Both the position numbers and the translations under genes were made by a program. The notes under the pieces were generated by a model that was given only the letters and a program-made list of their open reading frames with translations, was not told the DNA's origin and ran no database searches. Shown here in pieces: positions 21,315-29,102 of a stretch of DNA of 42,416 bases (positions are counted from its first letter, which is position 1; every line of letters begins with the position of its first letter). Source of the DNA: an uncultured Chloroflexota bacterium (GTDB taxonomy: Bacteria; Chloroflexota; Anaerolineae; UBA4142; SHND01); NCBI GenBank assembly GCA_937870825.1, contig CALMZO010000105.1, positions 1 to 42,416 of the forward strand, written 5' to 3'.

Positions 21315-23726
21315 ATGTCCCCACAATTCAACACCCTCGGCAAAAACGTTCACCGCAAAGACGGCATTGCCAAAGTGACCGGACGCGAAATGTACGCGTC
21401 GGATGTCACACTGCCGCGCATGTGGCACGCGCGCGTGTTGCGTTCCCCGCACGCACACGCGCGCATTGTTTCCATTGACAAACGCGCCGCCGAAGCATTG
21501 GGCGCGGTGGTGTTGACGTACGACGATGTGCCGCATCTCAAATACAACGAGCGCATCGTCAGCACGCCGCCGTTTCTATACCGCGATAGGACTGTGCTTG
21601 CAGACAAAGCGCGTCACGTTGGCGAAGCCGTTGCCGCCGTTGCCGCGCCGACAGAACAACTCGCGGAAAAAGCATTGCGCGCAATCAAAATCGAATGGAA
21701 AATTTTGCCGCACTATTTGAATCCCGACGACGCGCAAAATGAAAACGCGGAACCGATTCACGAGACGATTGTGCTCAATGGGCAAGTGCAGCCCATTGAG
21801 CACAATGTCGCAGTCACGCGCACGGTGAATGTTGGAAATGTTGATGAGGGATTTGAACGCGCGGATTTTATTTTCGAACGCGAATTTCTCACGAGCCGCA
21901 TTTATCACGCGCAGATGGAAACAAAAAGTTGTGTGTGTGACCCCGCGCCCGATGGTTCGATTACGGTGTATCCCACAACGCAAAGCATTCACAATGTGCG
22001 ACAACTGCTCGGCGAAATTTTTTCCATTCCCTTGCACAAGGTCAATGTCAAACGCGTTGCCATCGGCGGCACGTTCGGTTCGTCAATTCAGATGAATTCC
22101 ATTGTTCCGATTTGTGTCGCGCTCGCGCTCAAAGCGCAACGTCCCGTGAAATTGGTTTCGACGCGCGAAGAAGACATGTACGACCACGTGCGTTATCAAA
22201 CGAAATTGAAATTGAAAATCGGCGTGACGCGCGAGGGAAAAATTACGGCGGGACACATTCAAGCGTTAGCCGACATTGGCGGACACAACATCCAAGCGTA
22301 TCCGTTGCTCTCCGTTCTCGCGGGCTGGAGCGCGTCGCTGTACAAATTTCCGCATCTGCGTTTTGAAGGCAAAGCGGTGTACACCAACAAAACACCTTCG
22401 TGCGCGATGCAAGGGTTCGGCAATCCGCAAGCGACATTCGCGATGGAATCGTTGATGGACGAAATCGCGCACGAGTTAAAGATTGACCCGATTGATTTCA
22501 AATTAAAAAACTATGTCGGACTCGGCGGCACGTTTTGGGGACAGGGTCCTTCCGTGCAATCCATCATTCGCAGCGACGGCGTTCCGCAGTTACTCCGGGA
22601 CGGAGCAACAAAAATCGGTTGGCGCGCGCGTCCGAAAGCGGGCACACAAACGGGACGCTATCGTCACGGCATCGGCATGGCGCGCGGTTTTCATACGAGT
22701 GGCGCGGGCGCGCCGAAACCGGGCGAAGTGATTGATTATTCCGGCGCGTTCGTCAAAGTGAATGAAGATGGTTCGGTGGACGTGATTCACGCGATGATGG
22801 ACCACGGCGGCGGCACGCTCGAAGCCATTGCAAAAATTGTTGCCGAAGAATTGGGCGTGCCGATAGAACGCGTCGGCATTTCGCCTGCGGATACATTGAC
22901 GACGGTGTACGATGTTGTCACGCACGCAACGCGCGGTGTGTACGCGGGCGGCGGCGCGGCGCACAAGGCGGCATCAAAAGTCAAACAGCAAGTTTTTGAT
23001 TACGCGTCGCGCGTTTTGGGATTGCAAGCGGATTCGTTGGTGATTGAACCCGATTACGAATTGATGCAGGGCGTGATTTATTGTCCGAATTTTCCCGAAC
23101 GCCGCATCACGCTCGGCGCGCTCGCGAAACAATTGCAAATCAATTCGTGGGGCACAATGGCAGCCGTCGAAAGTTTGCGCCAAGTGAATTGTCCGCCCGC
23201 GTTCGTCACCTATTTCATTGACGTCACCGTGGATACGGAAACGGGACACGTCACGACGAACCGCGCAGTCATCGGCAGTGACTGCGGCACGCTCCTCAAT
23301 CCCGACATGGCAATCGGGCAACTCGAAGGCGGCTTGTCGAAGGGGATGGGTTACGCGCTCATCGAAGACAATCAATGGGACGCGCAAACGGGACAACTCG
23401 CCTCGAAAGGTTTTTGGATTGACGGCAAAACGCCCGCCATCAGCGAAGCGCCGATGAACGCCAACATCGTCACACATTTTTCCGACACGTACGAACCGAG
23501 CGGTCCGTTCGGCGCAAAAGGCATCGGCGAAGCGGCGACGAATCCGTGCGCGGCAGCATACGCGAACGCGTTATACAACGCCTTGAGAATTCGCTTTACC
23601 GAATTGCCGATAACGGCGGAAAAGATTTTGAGAGAGGTGAGGGAAAGGGAACTTGAGGAAAATAGGGGAAGTGGTGGCGGTGGTGCAGGCGACGGAGTAA
23701 AACATCTCGAGGACAAAACAATATGA
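21315..23726 (+). CDS. Xanthine dehydrogenase-family molybdopterin-binding subunit, divergent copy
   Basis: This 803-residue large subunit has the a/b hammerhead domain (residues about 10-120) and two molybdopterin-binding domains. It keeps the Mo-site Gln (PTTQ) and the late GAKGIGE with the catalytic Glu. It lacks two residues that hold purines in bovine xanthine oxidoreductase: the GGGFGGKE segment reads GGTFGSSI, so Glu802 is absent, and AFRGFG reads AMQGFG, so Arg880 is absent. It is therefore more likely an aldehyde-oxidase-type or other hydroxylase than a xanthine dehydrogenase. AGAGGA favours ATG 21315. The C-terminal 30 residues are a Glu/Gly-rich tail. The stop overlaps the next start (ATGA). 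Confidence 0.9.
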   Translation: MSPQFNTLGKNVHRKDGIAKVTGREMYASDVTLPRMWHARVLRSPHAHARIVSIDKRAAEALGAVVLTYDDVPHLKYNERIVSTPPFLYRDRTVLADKARHVGEAVAAVAAPTEQLAEKALRAIKIEWKILPHYLNPDDAQNENAEPIHETIVLNGQVQPIEHNVAVTRTVNVGNVDEGFERADFIFEREFLTSRIYHAQMETKSCVCDPAPDGSITVYPTTQSIHNVRQLLGEIFSIPLHKVNVKRVAIGGTFGSSIQMNSIVPICVALALKAQRPVKLVSTREEDMYDHVRYQTKLKLKIGVTREGKITAGHIQALADIGGHNIQAYPLLSVLAGWSASLYKFPHLRFEGKAVYTNKTPSCAMQGFGNPQATFAMESLMDEIAHELKIDPIDFKLKNYVGLGGTFWGQGPSVQSIIRSDGVPQLLRDGATKIGWRARPKAGTQTGRYRHGIGMARGFHTSGAGAPKPGEVIDYSGAFVKVNEDGSVDVIHAMMDHGGGTLEAIAKIVAEELGVPIERVGISPADTLTTVYDVVTHATRGVYAGGGAAHKAASKVKQQVFDYASRVLGLQADSLVIEPDYELMQGVIYCPNFPERRITLGALAKQLQINSWGTMAAVESLRQVNCPPAFVTYFIDVTVDTETGHVTTNRAVIGSDCGTLLNPDMAIGQLEGGLSKGMGYALIEDNQWDAQTGQLASKGFWIDGKTPAISEAPMNANIVTHFSDTYEPSGPFGAKGIGEAATNPCAAAYANALYNALRIRFTELPITAEKILREVRERELEENRGSGGGGAGDGVKHLEDKTI

Positions 23727-24349
23727 AAACACTAATGCTCAAACGCTTCATTATCGTCACAATCTGTATCACACTTCTGACCTTGAGAATATTGTTGCCC
23801 AATGCTGGCGTGGACATCACCACAGTATTGCTCGTTCTTATTGCTGCGGTCGCACTATTCTTGCCAGATTTCAGATTACTATCGCCGTACATTAAGAGAG
23901 TTAAAATTGGTGACTTTGCTGAAGTAGAGCTCAAAGAGAAAATCGAAAAGCTCGATGCTGAGGTCAAAAAAGCAGAAGACGCGGCGAGTGCTAATAAGGG
24001 ACCAAAGACAAAAAACTCTGATAATATCTCTCCTGACATTGAAAAGATTCTCGAGGAATCAAGTAAAGACCCAAGGGCAGCACTACTTCTTTTGTCATCG
24101 AAATTGGAGCAACAGCTAGGAAGAAAACTTGAACAAGCAGGAATTGACACTGGGCGCGATTATTCAATCACAAGACTCGTTAATAGAGGCGTTGAGGCAA
24201 ACGTATTTCCAAAGGAGTTCGGTGCAGCATTTCGCGACTTTGCGAGTGTAAGGAATCAAGTTGCTCATGGAAAAGCTTTTGATGTTGATGACTCATATAT
24301 TCTTTCTTTGATTTCTTTAGGAACTGAGCTTCTGAAAGCAATATCCTGA
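23723..24349 (+). CDS. Membrane-anchored protein with an RNxxAH (HEPN-like) C-terminus
   Basis: Residues 1-50 of this 208-residue protein form two membrane segments (FIIVTICITLLTLRILL and VDITTVLLVLIAAVALFL). Residues 65-95 are a charged helix, probably a coiled coil. The C-terminal 110 residues are helical and contain SVRNQVAHGKAF, which has the Arg-x4-His pattern of HEPN RNase-like domains; the assignment rests on that motif. The gene overlaps the upstream stop by ATGA, so it is translationally coupled to a metabolic gene it does not resemble. Its base composition appears more AT-rich than the flanks. It opens the four-gene insertion. Confidence 0.6.
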   Translation: MKTLMLKRFIIVTICITLLTLRILLPNAGVDITTVLLVLIAAVALFLPDFRLLSPYIKRVKIGDFAEVELKEKIEKLDAEVKKAEDAASANKGPKTKNSDNISPDIEKILEESSKDPRAALLLLSSKLEQQLGRKLEQAGIDTGRDYSITRLVNRGVEANVFPKEFGAAFRDFASVRNQVAHGKAFDVDDSYILSLISLGTELLKAIS

Positions 24350-24361
24350 ATTGGTAAGAAC

Positions 24362-24697
24362 ATGAACCCACGCGTCATTTTCGTATTGCCAAATCCCGAT
24401 TGCACAGTCACCTTAAAGTTCACGAACGGTGAGGTGCGTGTGTTTGATGTCAAGCCATATCTGGACAAGGGCATCTTTCAAGAATTGCAAGATGTACACG
24501 AGTTCAACTCTGTGAAAACATTTCTCGGCAGCATCCAATGGCAAGGCGGGCAAGATTTTTGTCCTGATACGTTGTATGAAGAAGGTGTTCCAATTGAAAC
24601 GCGTGATTTGAAAACAATCATGGATGAAGCAGGGGCTGAAGCTGAGAGGAATGGATTGACCGAAGAAATTCTCGCCGCGATTCTTGCAGAAGAATAA
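24362..24697 (+). CDS. DUF2442 domain-containing protein
   Basis: The 111-residue protein begins with the DUF2442 pattern: a short strand with DCTVTLKFTNGEVRVFDVKPYLDKGIFQEL, then an Ile-Gln-Trp segment (GSIQWQGGQDFCPDTLYEEGV). This family is often paired with DUF4160 in toxin-antitoxin-like modules, but no DUF4160 gene is beside it here. The C-terminal 30 residues (DEAGAEAERNGLTEEILAAILAEE) are an added acidic helix. It lies 12 bases after the HEPN-like gene. Its function is unknown. Confidence 0.8.
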   Translation: MNPRVIFVLPNPDCTVTLKFTNGEVRVFDVKPYLDKGIFQELQDVHEFNSVKTFLGSIQWQGGQDFCPDTLYEEGVPIETRDLKTIMDEAGAEAERNGLTEEILAAILAEE

Positions 24698-24850
24698 AGG
24701 AAGGTGAATCAACTGACAGTTTTGAATTTTCGCGCGTAATCGCGCGCACACACGCAAATCCTCGCAGCCCAGCGCCATCAACGCACAACTGCGAATCATA
24801 CCAACCAACTCATCAGCACTGGTACAACTTTACTCAAGGAGACACATAAC

Positions 24851-25249
24851 ATGGCAACCAGTTTGCTCAAACGCGGTGAAAATGCGATTGTCCTTTTCAC
24901 GTACGGAAAATATTTCCGCAAAAAACAAGACGGCTCCGGTTCCACCGGGAACTGGGTCATTGACGAAAAACGCAATTGCGACAAAGTGGTCATTTACAAT
25001 CGCACGCAGCAAGGCAATCAAGTGTACGTCGCCAAACGCGCGGGCATCACGCCCAGCAAAGAAAGCGGACGTTTTGTAATTCAACTGGACAACATCCAAT
25101 ACTTTGGCAGCACCTATTTCAATTGGCTCCAATTTTCGGGCAGCCGCAATCCCGTACGCTACTTGTACGTGCCGAGCCAACCGCGCGGCAGACGACGCGG
25201 CAACGATGACAGCGGAGTCAATCTCGAACTGCTTGCGTCTGCCGAATAA
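24851..25249 (+). CDS. Uncharacterised 132-residue protein
   Basis: No family is recognised. The sequence is rich in beta-strand patterns and basic residues (MATSLLKRGENAIVLFTYGKYF, then DKVVIYNRTQQGNQVYVAKRAG), ending with an Arg-rich stretch (QPRGRRRGNDD). A good ribosome binding site (AAGGAGA) precedes the ATG. The 153 bases upstream hold no gene, only a small GCGCG-TAAT-CGCGC hairpin. It is part of the insertion between the two large blocks of molybdenum-hydroxylase genes. Confidence 0.65.
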   Translation: MATSLLKRGENAIVLFTYGKYFRKKQDGSGSTGNWVIDEKRNCDKVVIYNRTQQGNQVYVAKRAGITPSKESGRFVIQLDNIQYFGSTYFNWLQFSGSRNPVRYLYVPSQPRGRRRGNDDSGVNLELLASAE

Positions 25250-25260
25250 ATTTTTCATAC

Positions 25261-25662
25261 ATGCACACGCTCGTCCTCAATCTTCGTAACGGTGCAATTC
25301 TCGCCACCCTCGCCGCGACTCCGATTCTTGTCGGCGTGATGTGGGACCTTCTGTGGGGACACTCGCGCGGCGTTTCTTTGGGAACCTACACCGCGCTCTT
25401 GCTCGCATGGTTCGCCGCGACAGCAGTGGTCGCGGCTGCGTCGTTCAACGCGCTGCGCGATGAAAAAAAACTCGATTGGTTTTACCCCTGCTCACAATGT
25501 GGCAGCGGCGTTGCCGTTTTTTCGCGCCGCTGTCTGCGCTGCAAGACAAAATTCACTCTCCCCCCTGAAGCGAACGCGTTTCGCAACGCGTTGCTGCTCG
25601 GCGTCGCCGTCTTTTACGCAACCTTCACCCTCGGCGCGTTCCTGCTCAATCGTCCAATCTAA
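25261..25662 (+). CDS. Three-segment membrane protein with a zinc ribbon
   Basis: The 133-residue protein has two N-terminal membrane segments (about residues 10-30 and 42-62) and one near the C-terminus (110-130). Between them is a four-cysteine ribbon, CSQCG and CLRCK, likely to bind zinc on the cytoplasmic side. It lies 11 bases after the previous gene and before the heptamer array leading to the FAD subunit. No function is assigned. Confidence 0.7.
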   Translation: MHTLVLNLRNGAILATLAATPILVGVMWDLLWGHSRGVSLGTYTALLLAWFAATAVVAAASFNALRDEKKLDWFYPCSQCGSGVAVFSRRCLRCKTKFTLPPEANAFRNALLLGVAVFYATFTLGAFLLNRPI

Positions 25663-25665
25663 AAT

Positions 25666-25721
25666 CTGTCATCTATCATCTGTTACCTGTCATCTGTCAT
25701 CTGTCATCTGTCATCTGTCAT
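25666..25721 (+). repeat. Eight tandem heptamers ending in a start codon
   Basis: The units are CTGTCAT, CTATCAT, CTGTTAC and then five perfect CTGTCAT copies. The last unit supplies the first two bases of the ATG at 25720. No Shine-Dalgarno is present, so the repeat fills the place where one would be. Confidence 0.85.
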
Positions 25722-26616
25722 GCTCCCGACCAACACCCACATCCTCTTTCCCGAATTTGAATATCACGCGCCGACGACGATTTACGAAGCGACAGAATTG
25801 CTCGCGCAGTACGGCGATGACGCGCGCATCATGGCAGGCGGCACCGATTTGCTCGTGCAAATGAAAATGGAACGCCGTGAACCCTCGCACATCATCTCAC
25901 TCCAACGCATCCACGCGCTTCACGCCATTTCGCAGAACGGCGACATTGCGATTGGCGCTGCAACATCCATTCGCGCGCTGTTTCAACACCTCTCTAACCT
26001 TCCACCTTCCACCTTCCGCTTGACCGCGCTTGCCGAAGCTTGCAATTGGTTCAGCACCGTCCAAATCATGTACATGGCAACACTCGGCGGCAATTTGTGC
26101 AACGCGTCGCCAGCCGCCGATACCGCGCCGTGTTTGTTGGTGTACGATGCGAGCGTGACGTTAAAGTCGAAAACGAACGAACGTGTCGTGCCGCTCACCG
26201 ATTTTTTTCTCGCGCCCGGCAAAACCGTTTTGCGCGCGGAGGAATTGCTCACGCACATTCAAATCCCGCGCCCCGCGCCCAACACCGGCAGCGGGTTCAT
26301 CAAAATCTCGCGCGTCGCCGCCGACATTTCCCAGGTGTGCGCGGCAGTGAAAATTGTGCGCGAAGGCAATGTGGTGCGCGACGCGCGCATTGCGCTCGGT
26401 TCCGTCGCGCCGACTCCGTTTCGCGCCGTGAACGCCAAAACCGCGCTCGTCGGCGAAACCTTCACGCCGGAACTTGCTGAGCGTATTGGAAAAATCGCGG
26501 CGCAAGAAATTCAACCGATTGACGACGTGCGCGCCACGCGCGAATATCGTCAACGCGTTGCGGCAGTGATTGTGCGCGACGCGCTGTTGAAAGCGTGGGA
26601 GAGGAGTCTGAGTTGA
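25720..26616 (+). CDS. FAD-binding subunit of a molybdenum hydroxylase, first copy (CoxM/XdhB type)
   Basis: The medium subunit passes electrons from the iron-sulfur clusters to FAD. The 298-residue protein has the FAD motifs MAGGTDLLVQMK and ATLGGNLCNASPAADTAP, and a CO_deh_flav_C-type C-terminal domain (RVAADISQVCAAVKI to the end). The start is ATG 25720, at the end of a heptamer array. Its stop overlaps the TTG start of the next gene (TTGA). Confidence 0.92.
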   Translation: MLPTNTHILFPEFEYHAPTTIYEATELLAQYGDDARIMAGGTDLLVQMKMERREPSHIISLQRIHALHAISQNGDIAIGAATSIRALFQHLSNLPPSTFRLTALAEACNWFSTVQIMYMATLGGNLCNASPAADTAPCLLVYDASVTLKSKTNERVVPLTDFFLAPGKTVLRAEELLTHIQIPRPAPNTGSGFIKISRVAADISQVCAAVKIVREGNVVRDARIALGSVAPTPFRAVNAKTALVGETFTPELAERIGKIAAQEIQPIDDVRATREYRQRVAAVIVRDALLKAWERSLS

Positions 26617-27113
26617 GCAAGCGACAAACCATTCGTCTCACATTGAACGGTGAGCCGCGCGAGTGGAGCGTGTATCCCAATGAACTCGTACTCAATGTTT
26701 TGCGCGAGCAAGAATTTTTGACGGGAACAAAATACGGCTGCGGTATCGGCGAATGCGGCGCGTGTACCATTCATATCAACGGCGAACCCATTCTGTCCTG
26801 TCTCACCCTTGCGATTGCTTGCGAAGGAAAAAATATCCGCACGATTGAAGGGCTCGCGCGCGACGGCGAACTCGACGCCGTGCAAACGGCGTTTCTCGAC
26901 CACAGCGCGTTCCAATGCGGTTTCTGCACGCCGGACATGATTTTGATGACCCGCGCGCTCTTGAACGAAATTCCCAATCCCACCGAAGAGCAAGTGCGCG
27001 ACTATTTGCGCGGCAACTTGTGTCGCTGTACGGGCTACGCGAGCATCGTGCGCGCGGCGCTCGACGCATCCGTGCTGAACGCCCGGCGCGGCGTTCCATC
27101 CGTAGAGGAATAA
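26613..27113 (+). CDS. 2Fe-2S subunit of a molybdenum hydroxylase, first copy (CoxS/XdhC type)
   Basis: The 166-residue small subunit carries two 2Fe-2S clusters. The plant-ferredoxin-type cluster is held by CGIGECGACT and a later Cys (PILSC); the second by QCGFC and LCRC in the helical domain. GAGAGGAG seven bases upstream supports TTG 26613, which overlaps the stop of the FAD subunit. The length is normal for the family. Confidence 0.93.
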   Translation: MSKRQTIRLTLNGEPREWSVYPNELVLNVLREQEFLTGTKYGCGIGECGACTIHINGEPILSCLTLAIACEGKNIRTIEGLARDGELDAVQTAFLDHSAFQCGFCTPDMILMTRALLNEIPNPTEEQVRDYLRGNLCRCTGYASIVRAALDASVLNARRGVPSVEE

Positions 27114-27114
27114 C

Positions 27115-27999
27115 ATGCGCGATTTTGATTTGCTCCAACCCAAGAATCTTTCGGACGCCCTCGACGCGCTCGCGCAAAACAATTCTGCGATTCGTCCCCT
27201 CGCGGGCGGCACAGACATGCTCGTGGACATTCGCGCGAAACGCGCTGCACCCGATGTGTTGGTGTCGCTACAAAATGTCTCGGAATTGCGCGGCATCACG
27301 CGCGAAAACGGCGCGCTCAAAATCGGCGCGGCGACGACGATTGCCGAATTTCTCAAGCATCCCGAACTCGCAAAACATGACGCACTGCGTCAAGCCGCGT
27401 ACGTCTTCGCCAATCCGATGATTCGCAACACCGCGACGATTGGCGGCAACATTGGCAGCGCGTCCCCCGCCGCCGACATGCTTCCGCCGCTTCTCGCGTT
27501 CGACGCACAAATTGAACTCGTCAGCCAAAACGAAACGCGCCTCATGCCGCTGTCGGAATTTTTTCTCGCCCCGCGCAAAACAGCGCGACACGCCAATGAA
27601 CTTGTCGCGCGTATTCATCTCCCGATACCCGGTGATGCGTCCTTCGTCGTCCGTCCTTCGTCGTCCGTCGCCAGTGCCTTTTACAAACTCGGTCTCCGCC
27701 AAGCCGACGCGATTTCGATTGTCAGCGTCGCAGTGTGGTTACAGCGCGACGGCGAAAAAATCCGCGATGTGCGAATTGCATTGGGCGCAGTTGCCCCGCG
27801 TCCGATGCGCGCAATACGCGCGCAAGAAATTTTGCGCGGAGAAATTTTCAACGAAACGAACCTTAAAGAATCCGCGCGCATCGCGTCGGAAGAATGTTCG
27901 CCGATTGATGATTTGCGCGCGCGTGCGAACTATCGGGGTCGGATGATTGCGGTGTATGTACGCCGCATGTTGGAACAAGCATGGAGCAAAACACAATGA
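27115..27999 (+). CDS. FAD-binding subunit of a molybdenum hydroxylase, second copy
   Basis: The 294-residue medium subunit has LAGGTDMLVDIRAK and ATIGGNIGSASPAADMLPP for FAD binding. It begins one base after the small-subunit stop. A 7-base-period repeat at 27639-27673 lies inside the frame and encodes VVRPSSSV, probably a surface insertion. The stop overlaps the SRPBCC start (ATGA). Confidence 0.92.
   Translation: MRDFDLLQPKNLSDALDALAQNNSAIRPLAGGTDMLVDIRAKRAAPDVLVSLQNVSELRGITRENGALKIGAATTIAEFLKHPELAKHDALRQAAYVFANPMIRNTATIGGNIGSASPAADMLPPLLAFDAQIELVSQNETRLMPLSEFFLAPRKTARHANELVARIHLPIPGDASFVVRPSSSVASAFYKLGLRQADAISIVSVAVWLQRDGEKIRDVRIALGAVAPRPMRAIRAQEILRGEIFNETNLKESARIASEECSPIDDLRARANYRGRMIAVYVRRMLEQAWSKTQ
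27639..27673 (+). repeat. Heptamer array inside the second FAD-subunit gene
   Basis: Units GTCCTTC, GTCGTCC, GTCCTTC, GTCGTCC, GTCGCCA follow in exact 7-base register. The total of 35 bases is not a multiple of three, yet the frame stays open through it. Confidence 0.7.
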
Positions 28000-28420
28000 G
28001 CGAACTCCGCACCGAAATCGAAATCAACGCAACACCCGAACGCGTCTGGCAAATTCTCACTGACACGGAAAAATTTCCAGAGTGGAATCGTTTATTCATC
28101 GGCTCAAAGGAAATCTCGTCGTCGGTGAAACCCTCGAGGTTTTTCTCGGCGAACCGCCAAACAAAGGCATGACCTTTCGCCCAAAAGTTTTGGAGGCTAC
28201 GCCGAACCGAACATTTCGTTGGCTCGGACATTTATTCATCAACGGCATTTTCGACGGCGAACACATTTTTGAAATCGAACCATTGGGCGAAAATCGCGTT
28301 CGATTTATCCACCGCGAGAAATTTGGCGGCATCCTCGTCCCTGTTTTCAATTTCGACAGTACCCGGCGCGGATTTGAAGCGATGAATCGCGCATTGAAAG
28401 AACGCGCAGAGAAGAAATGA
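27996..28420 (+). pseudogene. SRPBCC-domain protein broken by a one-base frameshift
   Basis: The first frame (27996-28172) reads MSELRTEIEINATPERVWQILTDTEKFPEWN, the start of an SRPBCC ligand-binding protein. From about 28091 the family continues in another frame: FIHRLKGNLVVGETLEVFLG, then TFRWLGHLFINGIFDGEHIFEIEPLG, to the stop at 28420. Restoring one base near 28089 (AATCG to AATCCG) would rebuild the expected WNPF join. SRPBCC proteins (CoxG-like) occur in such clusters and bind hydrophobic ligands. This is either a recent pseudogene or a sequencing error. Confidence 0.8.
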
Positions 28421-28421
28421 C

Positions 28422-29102
28422 ATGGAACCGAAACTCGTCAAACTGAATGTCAACGGACGCGCGCACCACACCGCGCTTACGCCCAACACAACACTGTTGT
28501 ACGCACTCCGCGATTTGGGTTACACCGATGTCAAAAGTGGTTGCGAAAAAGGCGACTGCGGCGCGTGCGGCGTGATGGTTGATGGAACAATTATCAATTC
28601 CTGTTTGCTGCTCGCGTGGCTCGCGGAAGGTAGAGAAATTATCACCGTCGCGGGATTGGGCACGGCAGAAAATCCGCATCCGTTACAAAAAGCATTCGTA
28701 GATTTCGGCGCAGCACAGTGCGGCTATTGCATTCCGGGCATGATTCTTTCTGCAAAAGCGCTGCTCGACGAACACCCGCAGCCGACGGATGAACAGATAC
28801 GCGAAGCATTGTCAGGCAACTTGTGTCGGTGTACGGGGTACGTCCGAATTTTTGAAGCGATTCAGAATGTCGCGCGCGGGTTAACCTCACCCCAACCCTC
28901 TCGTTCTCAAGGAGAGGGAGCAAGTGTGCCGCATCATGACCAAGGAGCGGCAGCAACTGTTCCTCATCCTGACCAAGGAGAGGGCGCAACTGTTCCTCAT
29001 CATAACCAAGGAGAGGCAGCAAGTGTGCCTCATCATGACCAAGGGGCGGGAGTCAAAATCCCCCTCCTTGATAAGGAGGGGTTAGGGGAGGTCTCCCAAT
29101 GA
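28422..29102 (+). CDS. 2Fe-2S subunit of a molybdenum hydroxylase, second copy, with a repeat-derived tail
   Basis: The first 150 residues are a standard small subunit: cluster motifs CEKGDCGACG with a later Cys (IINSC), then QCGYC and LCRC. After RIFEAIQNVARG, where the family normally ends, about 75 more residues are encoded by four 33-base repeats (11 residues each, of type QGEGASVPHHD) and a palindromic element. The tail is low-complexity and has no known role. The stop overlaps the large-subunit start (ATGA). Confidence 0.92.
   Translation: MEPKLVKLNVNGRAHHTALTPNTTLLYALRDLGYTDVKSGCEKGDCGACGVMVDGTIINSCLLLAWLAEGREIITVAGLGTAENPHPLQKAFVDFGAAQCGYCIPGMILSAKALLDEHPQPTDEQIREALSGNLCRCTGYVRIFEAIQNVARGLTSPQPSRSQGEGASVPHHDQGAAATVPHPDQGEGATVPHHNQGEAASVPHHDQGAGVKIPLLDKEGLGEVSQ
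28909..29040 (+). repeat. Four tandem 33-base repeats in the small-subunit gene
   Basis: Four units start AAGGAG at 28909, 28942, 28975 and 29008, differ at several positions each and keep an exact 33-base period, so the frame is preserved. A partial fifth unit begins at 29041. There are no spacers, so this is not a CRISPR array. Confidence 0.9.
29061..29081. repeat. Palindromic intergenic-type element inside the small-subunit gene
   Basis: CCCCTCCTT and AAGGAGGGG flank GAT. Elements of this form are usually dispersed between genes. The bases after it (GGGGAGGT, about 29085-29092) provide the Shine-Dalgarno for the large subunit at 29099. Confidence 0.7.

Noticed and set aside
25666..25721. 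CRISPR or phase-variable homopolymer tract
   Set aside because: The unit is only 7 bases with no spacers. It is a tandem heptamer; a phase-variation role is possible but nothing in one sequence shows it.
28909..29060. CRISPR-like array
   Set aside because: The 33-base units are contiguous without spacers, lie in frame within a gene and have no cas genes nearby.
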